Below, in pieces: positions 11,267-22,100 of a DNA stretch of 64,000 nt. How positions within the stretch are numbered: position 1 is the first letter of the stretch; every line of letters begins with the position of its first letter. Both the position numbers and the translations under genes were made by a program. The notes beneath the pieces are model-generated. The model did not search any database, had not been told where the DNA came from, and was given only the letters and a program-made list of their open reading frames with translations. Source of the stretch: Triticum aestivum (taxonomy: Eukaryota; Streptophyta; Magnoliopsida; Poales; Poaceae); contig NC_057807.1 of assembly GCF_018294505.1 (NCBI RefSeq), forward strand, positions 264,721,306 through 264,785,305, in the 5' to 3' direction.

Positions 11267-12759
11267 GACCTCACTTGTCCTCAAGCGAAAGCCGATATCG
11301 AAAAATATGTCCACATGTTTAGAGATAGAGGTGTCGATAAAAATAAAATACGGACATGAGGGCATCATGATCATCTTTAGAACAACAACATATATCGTCA
11401 TACAATTTATTTTGCTAGAGTAACAATTTGTTCACAAGGTAAAGTATGAATCAGAAACTTCATTGAAAACTAACAAACTATGATCTCAGTCATTGGAGCA
11501 ATTGCAATTTATGATAACATCGGAAAGAGTCAATTAAAGATCTTTTCAGCAAGTCCACATACTCAACTATCATATAGTCTTTAACAATTGCTAACACTCA
11601 CGCGATACTTATGGGTTCAAAGTTTCAATCAGACACAGAGAAAGATAGGGGCTTATAGTTTCGCCTCCCAACCTTTTACCCGAGTGGATATATATATCCG
11701 GATCTCTCCAACACATAAAGTTTGCCAAAGGAAAAAGTAAAAAGGAAAGGTGATGATCACCATGACTCTCGTATAAGGGTAGAATATAAAAGTAAAAGAT
11801 ATGCCCTTCACAAAGGGAAGCAGAAGTTGTCATGCGCTTTTATGGTTGGACGTATAAAATCTTAGTGCAATAGAACGTCACTTTATATTGCTGCTTGTGA
11901 TAAGGACCTTTATTATGTTGTCTGTCGCTTTTATTTCTTCCATATCACAAGATAAAGCTTATTTTCTTCACACTAATAGATCATACATATCTAGAGAGAA
12001 ATTTTTATTGCTTGCGCCGATGACAACTTACTTGAAGGATCTTACTAAATCCATAGGTAGGTATGGTTGAATCTCATGGCAAAATTGGTTTAAGGGATGT
12101 TTGGAAGCACAAGTAGTATCTCTACTTGGTGCAAAGAATTTGTCTAGCATGAGAGGGGAAGGCAATCTCAACATGTTGTATGATCCATGACAATATAACT
12201 TCTATTCGGATATAGGAAAACATAACCTATTATGTTGTCTTCCTTGTCCAACATCAACTTTTTAGCATGTCATATTTTAATGAGTGCTCACAATTACAAA
12301 AGATGTCCAAGATAGTATATTTATATATGAAGCCTCTCTTTCTTTATTACTTCCTATTAATTGCAACAATGACCAAAACTATGTTTGTCAACCTTCAACA
12401 ACTTTTACTTATCATACTCTTTATATGTGACGTCATTACTCTCCATAAGATCAATATATGATCTTTTTATTTCTTTTTGTTCTTTCTTTTATTTAATTCC
12501 TCAAGATCATAGCAAGAAAACAAAGCCCTCAACTCAAAACTACTCTTTTTTATGTATCTCAAGGACTCGATTACATAGAGGAAACATAAAGCAAAACTCA
12601 AGGCTAGATCATACTAAAACTTTATTCTACTAGATCAAGATATAACCAAAAGGATCGAACTAAGAAAAGCGATAAAGATAAAGATGTGATGGTGATACGA
12701 TACCGGGGCAACTCCCCCAAGCTTGGCAGTTGGCAAGGGGAGTGCCCATACCCATGTAT
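11267..12759 (-). mobile_element. 3' non-coding region of element A
   Basis: About 1.5 kb of AT-rich sequence between the env-position ORF and the PPT. I see no conserved coding frame, only short open frames on both strands. A long untranslated stretch here is usual for Athila-type elements. Confidence 0.6.
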
Positions 12760-13151
12760 TTAGATCTCTTTCTTCGGAGGTGATGATGAAGGAGTTGTTG
12801 CATTTTTGTTCTCTAGCTTGCGTCTGAGGCTAAAATTTTCCTCCCTCAGATCCTCATTCTCGAGCTCGAGTTTCATTATCTTTTTGCATAATGCTGCCTT
12901 GTTGTCCTGCGAAAAACATGGTGGGATAGATTGGATCTTAGGGAGGCTTGACTTCTTGAACTCCACATGCATATCGCTAGGTTGGGGTAGTGGGTCGTCC
13001 TCTTCATCGGAGCTTGTCTCCTCCTTCCCCTTTGGCTCATAGTCTTCTTCTTCCTCCGTGGTCCAACCATAATGTTCCACATCCCCATATACTTTTGGTT
13101 TGTGATATAATCAGCCATGTAGCTCTCTCCCTCCGAATCTTGGGACGACAT
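12760..13151 (-). pseudogene. env-position ORF of element A (coiled-coil protein, frameshifted)
   Basis: The open frame starts at ATG 13151 (MSSQDSEGES…) and continues, after a frameshift near 13080, in another frame to 12760. The second part holds an acidic stretch (EEEEDYEPKGKEE…), a proline-rich patch and a leucine/glutamate-rich heptad-like segment (KIMKLELENEDLREENFSLR), so a short coiled coil is likely. It lies between the integrase end and the PPT, where Athila elements carry an env-like or accessory ORF. There is no signal peptide or membrane segment, so I see no evidence that it is an envelope protein. Function unknown. Confidence 0.6.
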
Positions 13152-13284
13152 CTTGCTCCAAATCTGTTGCACGAACAACTCAGAACAAAAACAGACGATT
13201 TTGTCGTGGTACTGTGGTCAAAACTTCGGGAGATTATATGATGAGACCGACCAAAGAAGTATCGTACAAGAAAACAGAGTCCGG

Positions 13285-13370
13285 AGGGCACACGAGGTGG
13301 CCACAAGGATGGGGGGCGCGCCCAGGGGGGTAGGGCGCTCCCTCCACCCTTGTGGTGGCCTCGTGTCTCC
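13285..13370. repeat. GC-rich imperfect hairpin inside element A
   Basis: An arm CACGAGGTGGCCACAAGG is answered by CCTTGTGGTGGCCTCGTG about 40 bp later, with a GC-rich centre containing GGCGCGCCC. The same kind of structure occurs in the LTRs of A, B, C and the solo LTR. Here it is in the internal region, between the end of pol and the env-position ORF. Confidence 0.7.
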
Positions 13371-13500
13371 TTCGGACTACTTTTAATTTTCCTATTTTTT
13401 TTAAATATTCCAAAATGGAGAAAATTTATCATTGGAAACATTTTGGAGTCGGTTTACTTACCGTAACACATACCTATTCCTTTTTGGAGTCTGAAACATT

Positions 13501-13611
13501 TTAGAAAGTGTCCCTTATGTACTCCTCCGGGGTTACGGTATCAATTATATTGGTTTCAACATTTATGGGAGTACCTGAGATATAGTGTTTGATTCTTGGA
13601 CCGTTTACCAC
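13501..13611 (-). pseudogene. C-terminal end of element A pol (beyond insertion H)
   Basis: Read on the minus strand from the GTGGT target site, the frame continues about 36 codons (…GTPINVETNIIDTVTPEEY…) to a TAA. The same frame runs in from the other side of H at 24833, so H inserted near the very end of the integrase reading frame without removing bases. This is the tail of the Athila integrase segment. GTGGT/ACCAC is the 5-bp duplicated site. Confidence 0.8.
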
Positions 13612-16343
13612 TGTAGCGACCAGACCTCAAACAGTCTGATCTCTGTGCATCAATGTCATCCCTGGATCGGTAATGCTGACACGCACAGTACTTGAGTATT
13701 TATAACAGAGTAGCAATCACACACTTATTACATCTAATGTCTCAAAGAGAACTTATTACAATAATATGGCTTAAGGCCATCTAAAATGATAACAGCGGAA
13801 GGCTTGGAAGATAAAGTGATTCCATCAACTCCAACGGCATCACTGAGTGAAAGACAACGACCTATGGCACCTTACTCGTCGTCTAAAAAGTCTGCAACAT
13901 GAACGTTGCAGACCGAAACGGGTCAGCACATGGAATATGCTGGCAATGTAACACATAGAGAGTAATGAACAGAATAAATGCTATCACTACATGCATATAT
14001 GGCTGGTGGAAAGCTCTATGGTTACAGTTTTGCATAAAGCCAACTTTTCCCTTCAACAAAGGAATAAATTTTATTTAACTATCATGGTGGTTGTTAAACA
14101 TTGAGAAGGTTCCTCCAACTCAATCCCAATTAAGCATCATCATTAACCCAATCAAATTATATTTAGAGTGATGATATCAACATGATAATCCAAGGACTAG
14201 ATACTCAAAACGTCCATAACCGGGGACACGACTAACCATGATTAGTCCGTACACTCTACATAGGTTTGTGCACATTTCCCCACAAGACTCGAATACATCC
14301 ATGGTCGGAGAATCGAGACATAGTCTTTCTGAAACAATAACTCTTTACTCTAGGTGGACAGTTACACCTACTTTCCCCTACATATGCTAGCCCACCACTG
14401 AAAGAGGTCTTGCATCATACTCAACTATGCTAGAGCCCATAATAGCTTGCGGCTGCACACGAAAGTTTCTAGCATGAATAATATTATGATCCCTTTGAGC
14501 TTGGGTGACGAACCGTAGGATGATCACACAGGTACTCCGGGATATCCTAGGACAACACTCGATTCTCCAGGTGCCCTGACAACCACTGGGTACTCCAGGG
14601 TGCCTCAAGCAATCCACCCAGATGTGTATTAAAGTATCCACCTTAACTTACCCATTAATAACAACTCTCACATCTTTCATGAATCACTCGAACCAAACCA
14701 CGTCTACAAGCATAGCATAGCAATATAAGCAACGTAGAAGTAACTCCCAAAGGTTCATCTACTTCCCAGAACCCACATGTTAAATAAATCCTATCCATGC
14801 AATTGTTTAAGGATTGATCTAATGCAATAAAACTGGGTAGTAAAGAGGTATGATCAAAGTGTTACTTGCCTTGCTGACGATCCGTAAAACCTAGTGACTC
14901 ATAGTAGCACGCTTCGCACTCCGGGTACTCTATCGCAATCAAACAAGCATACAATAAGCACTCAACTAGAAGCACGGGTAAAACTCAAATAAGAGATCTA
15001 ACCAGAAAGTTCAACTTAAGAACTCCGATTTGCAAAAAGAATCAAATCAAACGAAGCAACGAAACTCAAACTGCGAAAGAAACAAGATCCATTCACTAAT
15101 CTAGACTAAAGTCAAATTTTACAGTACCAAACTCTTGTTCAAGTTGATTAAACAGAAAGAGGGCTTCGGGACGAAGATCTAGGCGCTTGAATCGCCTGAT
15201 TCCGATAAACGAGCGAAAAGATAAACTAAAACGAAAATCAGGGCAGAAATCGCGATCGAAAATAATCGCAGAAAAACCCTGGAAAAAGAAAAACTAACGA
15301 ACAGGCTAACGAACGAACTTTCGCTGCTACGGCTAACGGGTGAACACCATTCGTTAAAATGAACGTACGGACGAACGTCTGCTATTTAGGTAACCCGAGA
15401 AAACCGAACCGATCTAATCTAAAAAAAACTAGGTTTCAAAAAAAACGAGCGGTTTAAAAAAACGGATCGGCGGCGGCGGCGGTTTCTACCTCCGGCGAGG
15501 CGGGGCGGCTCCGGCGGGGCTCGGCTTGGCGACGGGGCAGCGAGGGGGCGACGGCGATGTTGGGCGGCGGCGTCGAGGTGGCGGCGGCTCAAGGCGGCGG
15601 CGGCAACGGCTGCGTGCGGTGGCGGCTGCGGGTGCGGGACGGCGCGGTGGTGGGTGGTGGTGAGGCGGCGGGGGCGGCGGTATATATAGGAGGCGGGGGG
15701 CATGGCCGGCTTGGGCAAGGGCCGACAACAGCGTCGGCTCGGGGTCGGACTCCCCGAGTCCGGCGGCGACACGGCGGGGCGAGGCGGCGGTGCTGGCGAG
15801 GTCGGCCTGGCTCGGCTGGGCCGCTCGCCCAGCCGGGCGCGCGGACACTTTTTTTTTAAATAAATTCCACCAAAACTAAACAAATCTAGAAAATAAAATA
15901 AAAATCTAAAAATTCCAAAACAAATTTTCACTGTCTAAATAAAATATTTAGAACTAGATGAACGTTTTCTTGGCCTAAAAATGCAATTTTGAAAACGTGC
16001 AATTTTTCTAATTCAAATAAAATTGCAATAAAATCCAAATAAAACTATTTATTTGATTTTAATATTTTTCCTCTAATATTTCATTTATTTTGGAGAAGTC
16101 ATATTATCTCCTCACATATATTTTTATTTTAGAAATATTAGGAAAGAAAAATAATTAAAACCAAATGATCCTCTTTTCAAAATTTGAGAAAACTCAAATA
16201 TGAAAATAACGAAATCCCCAACTCTCTCCGTGGGTCCTTGAGTTGCGTAGAATTTCTAGGATCAACCAAAAAATGCAATAAAATATGATATGCAATGATG
16301 ATCTAATGCATAACATTCCAAATTGGAAATTTGGGATGTTACA
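13612..16343 (-). mobile_element. 3' LTR of element H
   Basis: 2732 bp, TG…CA on the plus strand. Uniquely here, ACCAC occurs on both sides of this LTR (13607-13611 and 16344-16348), as though it were a solo LTR at the original insertion site. It carries a GC-rich block at 15470-15845 next to an AT-rich tail. Confidence 0.9.
15681..15688 (-). promoter_or_regulatory. TATA box in element H 3' LTR
   Basis: TATATATA within a (CGG)-rich block; read on the minus strand, the GC-rich stretch lies downstream as a probable leader. The same signal is at 24164-24171 in the 5' LTR. Confidence 0.6.
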
Positions 16344-16673
16344 ACCACCTTTGGATTTGTGCCTTCGAAGTTGTTGATTTTTATGGCACCAGAAGATAGA
16401 CCTCCTCGATGATGTAAGGGCCTTCCCATTTAGAGAGAAGCTTCCCTGTAAAAAATCTTAAACGTGAGTTGTATAAACAAAACATGATCACCGACATTAA
16501 ACTCACGCTTTTGTATCCTTTTATCATGCCATCTTTTAACTTTTTCTCTAAACAACTTGGCATTCTCATAGGCTTGGGCTCTCCATTCATCAAGTGAGCT
16601 AATGTCAACTAACATCTTCTCACCGACAAGTTTGAAATCATAATTGAGCTCTTTAATAGCCCAATAACCCTTA
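16344..16673 (-). mobile_element. displaced copy of element A integrase sequence inside element H
   Basis: This ~330-bp block is a second copy of the host sequence that flanks H on the right (24828-25145). Both start ACCACCTTTGGATTTGTGCC and encode the same integrase tail on the minus strand (…YWAIKELNYDF… to …WEGPYIIEEVYL…). The copies differ by substitutions and a 14-bp length change. The block sits exactly between H's last codons (…ATTCATCTTAAGGG on the minus strand) and its 3' LTR, where the PPT should be. The junction shares CCTTA with the host copy (16669-16673). Confidence 0.85.
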
Positions 16674-19600
16674 AGATGAATCTCGCCCTCGAGATTCGGG
16701 TTGGCTACGGATGGTCCTTCCGTAGGTCTTCCTCTCTTTCCCAGGTGGCTTCGTCCTCGGTATGGTGGCTCCACTGAACTTTGCAGAACTTGATAACCTT
16801 GCTGCGCGTAACTCTGCTGGCAAACTCGAGAATCTTCACTGGTTTCTCCTCGTAGGTCAAATTGCTATCCAACTGAATCGCTTCCAGTGGCACTGTATCT
16901 CTCAGAGGGAAATCGGCCATCACCGCGTGGCACTTCTTCAACTGAGAAACGTGGAACACATCGTGAACTCCTGACAATCCTTCGGGCAACTCCAACTTGT
17001 AAGCAACTTCTCCCATGCGTTCCAAAACTTTCTATGGTCCCACAAATCGTGGTGCTAACTTTCCCTTAACTCCAAAATGTTTAACTCCTCGAAGTGGGGA
17101 CACACAAAGATATACTCTGTCTCCGACTTTGTAATTTGTCTCCTTGAGTTTAGAATCTGCATAGCTCTTCTGCCTGGACTGGGCTACCTTGAGTCTATCG
17201 CGAATCAGATTAACCTTCTCTTCAGACTCCTTAATCAAATCTGGTCCAAACAACTGGCGGTCCCCAACTTCATCCCATAAAAACGGTGTCCTGCACCTCC
17301 TTCCGTACAAAGCTTCGAAAGGGCCATCTTCAATCTGGCTTGATAGCTGTTGTTGTAAGAGAACTCTGCATAAGGCAAATTGTCGTCCCAACTAGATCCA
17401 TAATCTAGCGCACAAGCTCTCAACATGTCCTCCAGAATTTGATTGACTCTCTCGGTTTGTCCATCTGTCTGTGGATGAAAGGCTGTACTGAATTCTAGCC
17501 TGGTACCCAAAGTTTCATGCAACTGATTCCAGAACTTTGAGGTAAACTGGGTTCCTCTATCTGATACAATGGTCCTCGAAACTCCATGCAGACATACAAT
17601 CCTGGTCATGTATATCTTTGCCAACTCAGCACTGGTGTAAGTGGTCTTCACTGGGATGAAATGAGCTACCTTCGTCAACCGATCGACTACAACCCATATC
17701 GAGTCATAGCCTGAACGAGTCCTGGGCAATCCTGTGATAAAATCCATGCCTAGCTTATCCCACTTCCATTCGGGTAACAGCAATGGCTGTAGCAAACCTG
17801 CTGGCTTCTGATGCTCTGCCTTCACCCTCTGACATACATCACAAACTGCTACATACTCCGCAATATCCTTCTTCATTCCGGTCCACCAGAAACTATCCTT
17901 CAAATCCAGATACATCTTGGTATTTCCTGGGTGAATCGAATACGGCGAATCATGGGCCTCCTGCGGAATCAACTTCCTGATCTCCGGATCATTAGGCACA
18001 TATACGCGGTCCTCAAACCATAAGGTATCGTGATCATCCTCACAAAATCCTTTAGCCTTTCCTTTGCTCATCCTTCCCTTTATCTCGGCAATCTCCTTGT
18101 CCGTCTTCTTAGCTTCTCTGATCTTATCCATCGAAGTAGACTGAATCTCCAATGCTGCTACATAGCCTCTCGAAACTATCTCCAAACATAGCTCACAAAG
18201 ATCCTCTGCTAACTCCTTGGGTAACTCTCCGGTCATGAGTGTATTGACATGACTCTTGCGGCTCAACGCATTGGCTACTACGTTAGCCTTTCCGGGATGA
18301 TAATGCAAACTCATATCATAATCCTTGATGAGCTCCAGCAATCTCCTCTGCCTGAGATTCAACTCCTTTTGCGTGAAGATATACTTCAAACTCTTGTGAT
18401 CCATGTACACCTCACAGTGGTTTCCGATGAGGAAGTGTCTCCATGTCTTCAACGCATGCACTACGGCTGCTAACTCTATATCGTGTGTAGCACAATTCAA
18501 CTCATGGGGTTTAAGCCGTTGTGAGGCATATGAAACAACTCTTCCCTCCTGCATAAGCACTGCTCCAATTCCTCGATGAGAAGCATCACAATACACTTGA
18601 TAATCCTTGCGTTGATCTGGAAGAATCAACACTGGTGCTGTAACCAAAAGTTTCTTCAACTCCTGAAAACTGGCCTCACATTCCTCAGTCCATTTGAACT
18701 TGGTGTCCTTCTTCAAAAACTCCGTCATGGGCTTTGCAATCTTCGAGAAATTCTCAATGAACCTCCGGTAGTATCCTGCAAGTCCCAGAAAACTCCGGAT
18801 CTGTCCAACTGACATGGGTGCTTCCCAGTTTGTCACAGTTATAACCTTGGTGGGGTCTACTGCTATTCCTTCTTCGGATATAACATGTCCAAGAAATCCA
18901 ACTTCCTTCAACCAAAACTAACACTTGCTGAACTTGGCATATAATTGATGTTCCCTGAGCTTCTCAAGAACCAAGCGCAAATGCTCCTTATGCTCCTCTT
19001 CATTCTTCGAGTAGACTAATATATCATCAATGAACACCACGACAAACTTATCCAAGAACTCCATAAACACCTTGTTCATCATATTCATGAAATAGGCAGG
19101 TGTGTTAGTCAAACCAAATGACATAACGGTATACTCATATAGCCCGTACCTTGTGGTAAAAGCTGTCTTAGGTATATCCTGCTCTCGAATCTTCAGCCGG
19201 TGGTATCCTGATCGCAGATCGATCTTGGAAAATACATTATCTCCTTGCAACTGGTCAAACAAATCGTTGATCATCGGCGGTGGGTACTTATTCTTGATTG
19301 TCACTTCATTCAATCCACAATAATCAACAACCATTGTCAACGATCCATCCTTCTTCTCCACTAGAAGTACTGGTGATCCCCAAGGTGACGAACTTGGGCG
19401 AATATAGCCTTTATCCAATAACTCCTTAATCTGCTTCTTAATTTCCTCCAAATCCTTTGCGGGCATCCTGTACGGTCTCTTAGATATTGGCCCTGTGTCT
19501 GGCAAAAGCTCAATCAAAAACTCAATGTCTCTATCCGGTGGCATGCCTGGCAATTCTTCTGGAAATACATCAGGGAAATCCTTCACCACTGGTACTTCCT

Positions 19601-19795
19601 CCTGTACAACTCCTGATAAGGAATTCACTTGAGTCCTCTTCGGCACATGCTGGGATACATACTTAATCCTCCTTCCTTCTGGGGTGGTGAGCATAATCGA
19701 CTTACTGGCGCAATCGATGTTTCCTCCATACATCGATAGCCAATCCATACCCAAAATCACATCCAAACCTTGTGACTCCAGTATTATCAGGTCTG
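16674..19795 (-). pseudogene. Element H pol: RT, RNase H, integrase, chromodomain (broken)
   Basis: In translation order: end of protease and RT (19766-18918) with GMDWL, the PYRMP linker and the FIDDIL active site; RNase H (YCDASHRGIGAVL, then DHKSLKYIFTQ); integrase zinc-binding region and D,D,E core (GMDFITGLP, IVSDRGTQF, HPQTDGQTERVNQ), within 18911-17235; then the integrase C-terminus and a chromodomain (VQWSHHTEDEATWEREEDL) ending about 16705. Breaks: a frameshift near 19795 separating it from gag-protease, TAG at 18918-18920 where a glutamate is expected from the family, a frameshift near 17325, and TAG at about 17032 in a conserved GP-KVLE context. It should have made a ~1,000-residue polyprotein; now inactive. 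Confidence 0.9.
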
Positions 19796-21076
19796 AGGGA
19801 AAACATGCCTACCTATGGTCAATGGCATCTGAAAACATCCTTGGCTTGCCATATGCTCCGCTCCTAGCGAGCTTACTAACATAGGTGTTCTAAGAACTTT
19901 GGTGGGAAACTTATATTTATCCACAAATCCCCTTGATATGTATGAATGCGATGCACCAGTATCGAAAAGAACGATTGCAGTAAATGACTTAACCAAAAAC
20001 TTACCTATTACTGCATCTGGCTGGGCTTCAACCTCCTCCACCCTAACGTGGTTCACTTGTCCCCTGTTGAAAGGGTTGGTCTTCTTCCCAGAGCTTCCAT
20101 TGCCATTTCCATTCTTGGCTTCAGAACACTCTGTGGCGTAATGTCCATTCTTCCCGCACTTGAAACAAGTAATGTGACTTAGATCCTTCTTGGCGGGCGT
20201 TGCTAGGTTGGAACGGTTCTGGTCGTTGCTTCCTCCATTACCATTCCCATTCTTGGGCCCACTATGGTTGTGAGAACTCCCTCCATTTGAATTGTGACCT
20301 CCATGGTTATGGTGAAGGTGTCCTCCCGAGTTCGGTGTAAAACGGGGCCTCTGCTGAGCTCCTGAATTGTACTTCCCTTGTCCATACTTCCTCTTGCGGT
20401 TGTCAATCTGCTGCTGCTTCCCTTCAATCATGAGAGCTCTATCTACCAACTCCTGGTAGTTGTTGAAGGTTGCCACCATCAACTGCATGCTCAGCTCATC
20501 ATTCAGTCCTTCCAGAAACTTCTCCTGCTTAGTTGCATCTATAGCAACATCATGTGGGGCATAACATGCTAACTTACTAAAATCATCCACAGACTGGCCC
20601 ACTGTGCGTCCTCCCTGGCGCAAGTTGCGAAACTCACGCTTCTTCATGGCCATAGCTCTTGCTGAAACATTGGCAGTGCGAAAAACTTGCTGAAACTGGT
20701 CCCATGTGACAGTGTCGACGGGGTAAGTGGCTGTGAAATTCTCCCACCATGATGCTGCGGGTCCACCAAGCTGATGTGCGGCAAAATGCACCCTCTCCGC
20801 ATCTGTGCATCCTGCAGTGGTCAATTCCCTTCCAATCTTGCGGAGCCAATCATCTGCAACTATCGGCTCGGTGCTACTAGAGAACACCGGCGGATTCAGC
20901 CTTAAGAAACGGGCTAAGTGATCAACAGGTGGTGGTGGTGGGTTGTTGTTGTTGTTGTTGTTGTTGTTCCCCTTGTTCTGATTCTGGACTAGTATCTGCA
21001 TCAATGCATTCTGCTGCTGGATCAACTGAGTGAGCTCCGGTGCGAAAGTAAATCCATTGTCGTGCCTCGGAGACAT
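19787..21076 (-). pseudogene. Element H gag and protease
   Basis: 429 codons from ATG 21076. Residues ~40-50 form a polyasparagine-polyproline stretch encoded by a GTT repeat. The central part is a retrotransposon gag domain (…WLRKIGRELTTAGC…, …FRNLRQGGRTV…), followed by a Gly/Asn/His-rich linker, a CCHC zinc knuckle (CFKCGKNGHYATEC) and the protease active site (LFDTGASHSYI). The frame ends prematurely at TGA 19787 after a one-base shift near 19795; the next frame carries on into GMDWL and RT, so gag-pro-pol was originally one ORF. The start is chosen as the first ATG ahead of the gag homology. Confidence 0.9.
20942..20968. repeat. (GTT)9 microsatellite in gag
   Basis: Nine GTT units on the plus strand, encoding nine asparagines on the minus strand, followed by a GGTGGT run encoding prolines. 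Slippage here would change gag length without shifting frame. Confidence 0.95.
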
Positions 21077-21277
21077 CTGATGGGTTTAGAAAAGATGATA
21101 AAACAGAATAGAATGAGATCTAGAGGGAAAACACTACCCATACGCACATGAGATAAACACAAACATATCATTTCAATCAATTCAAACAAGGGGATACAAT
21201 CGGTCTAACTATCGTTACAAAAGTGCTCGGACTATACTATATACATGGGGGAATACTACTACTGATATGGTGGTCGA

Positions 21278-21991
21278 CTAGAAAACTTGATCGGTGGAAG
21301 ACTCCATGATATCTGCTCCAGCTTCTTCAACGTAGTCATCATCGCTGTCATCGGGGTCCGAGTCAATGTCATCAATGATGTTGTAGTTCTCCGGACAAGT
21401 GGAATCGTCGTCTTCTCCTCCTGGCGCGGGGTCTCCCATGAATACTCCTAGCTTTCTCGTCAGATCGTCATTCTTCTCCACGAGTATCGTCATTTCCTCC
21501 TCATATCCATCGCGTGTAGACTTGAGTTCTTCCTCCAGCTCTGTGATCCTGGTCATTGCCTTCTTCAGATCTATCATGCCTGCGCACATCTGGTTTAACT
21601 CCTGGATGAAAGATGCAATAGACCTATCCTTCCTGGTGCTGATCATCTCCCATTGCTCATCTCGGCGCCCACAAATCTTGTAGATAGTATCCTTGAGATC
21701 CTTGTGGTAAACTTCTCCAATGCGTCCCATGGGGATGTGGGCTGCCATGCTCTTTCCTAGACTCCAGGTTGGTGCATCAAAGGAAAACTCTATGGGCTTA
21801 GTGACTGGCATGAACGTCCTTCCTGGAACTTGAACTCGAATCATCCAACGCTCCTCTTCTGGTAAAGTGGCGATGTAGGTCCCAGTGAATCTTGGTATTC
21901 CGATGTTCAGGTATCTAGTAACTTCCTTCAAGTGTCATCCAAAAGGTGTATCTTCATCCGATTGAGTGAACTTCTTCCTTGCATTCGCCAT
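21278..21991 (-). pseudogene. accessory ORF upstream of gag in element H
   Basis: An open frame from ATG 21991 to 21278 (about 237 codons), interrupted by one in-frame TGA at 21935-21937; downstream of it 217 codons stay open. The N-terminal part (RYLNIGIPRFTGTYIA…) matches no domain I know. A middle segment (RITELEEELKSTRDGYEEEM) is coiled-coil-like, and the C-terminus is strongly acidic (DDIDSDPDDSDDDY). It lies between the PBS and gag on the sense strand, an unusual place for an extra ORF. It is not a gag duplicate: no zinc knuckle and no gag core. Function unknown. Confidence 0.65.
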
Positions 21992-22085
21992 CCTAAAGAG
22001 TAGAAAAGGGAGAGGAGTCAGAAATGAGAAGAGAGTAGTGATCTAGGGCTTTTAGCTTAGTGGTCGTGTCCTACAGTAAGCGTGT

Positions 22086-22097
22086 GCTCTGATACCA
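22086..22097 (-). other. primer-binding site of element H
   Basis: On the minus strand TGGTATCAGAGC, an exact match to the initiator-Met tRNA PBS core, lies three bases inside the 5' LTR end (22101). It sets element orientation. Confidence 0.95.
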
Positions 22098-22100
22098 TCT

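Noticed and set aside
15486..15859. Long Pro/Ala/Arg-rich open frames on both strands in H's LTR
   Set aside because: They result from GC-rich CGG-type repeats with few stop codons; no conserved protein features, and the same block recurs at 23996-24334 with changes that do not respect the frame.
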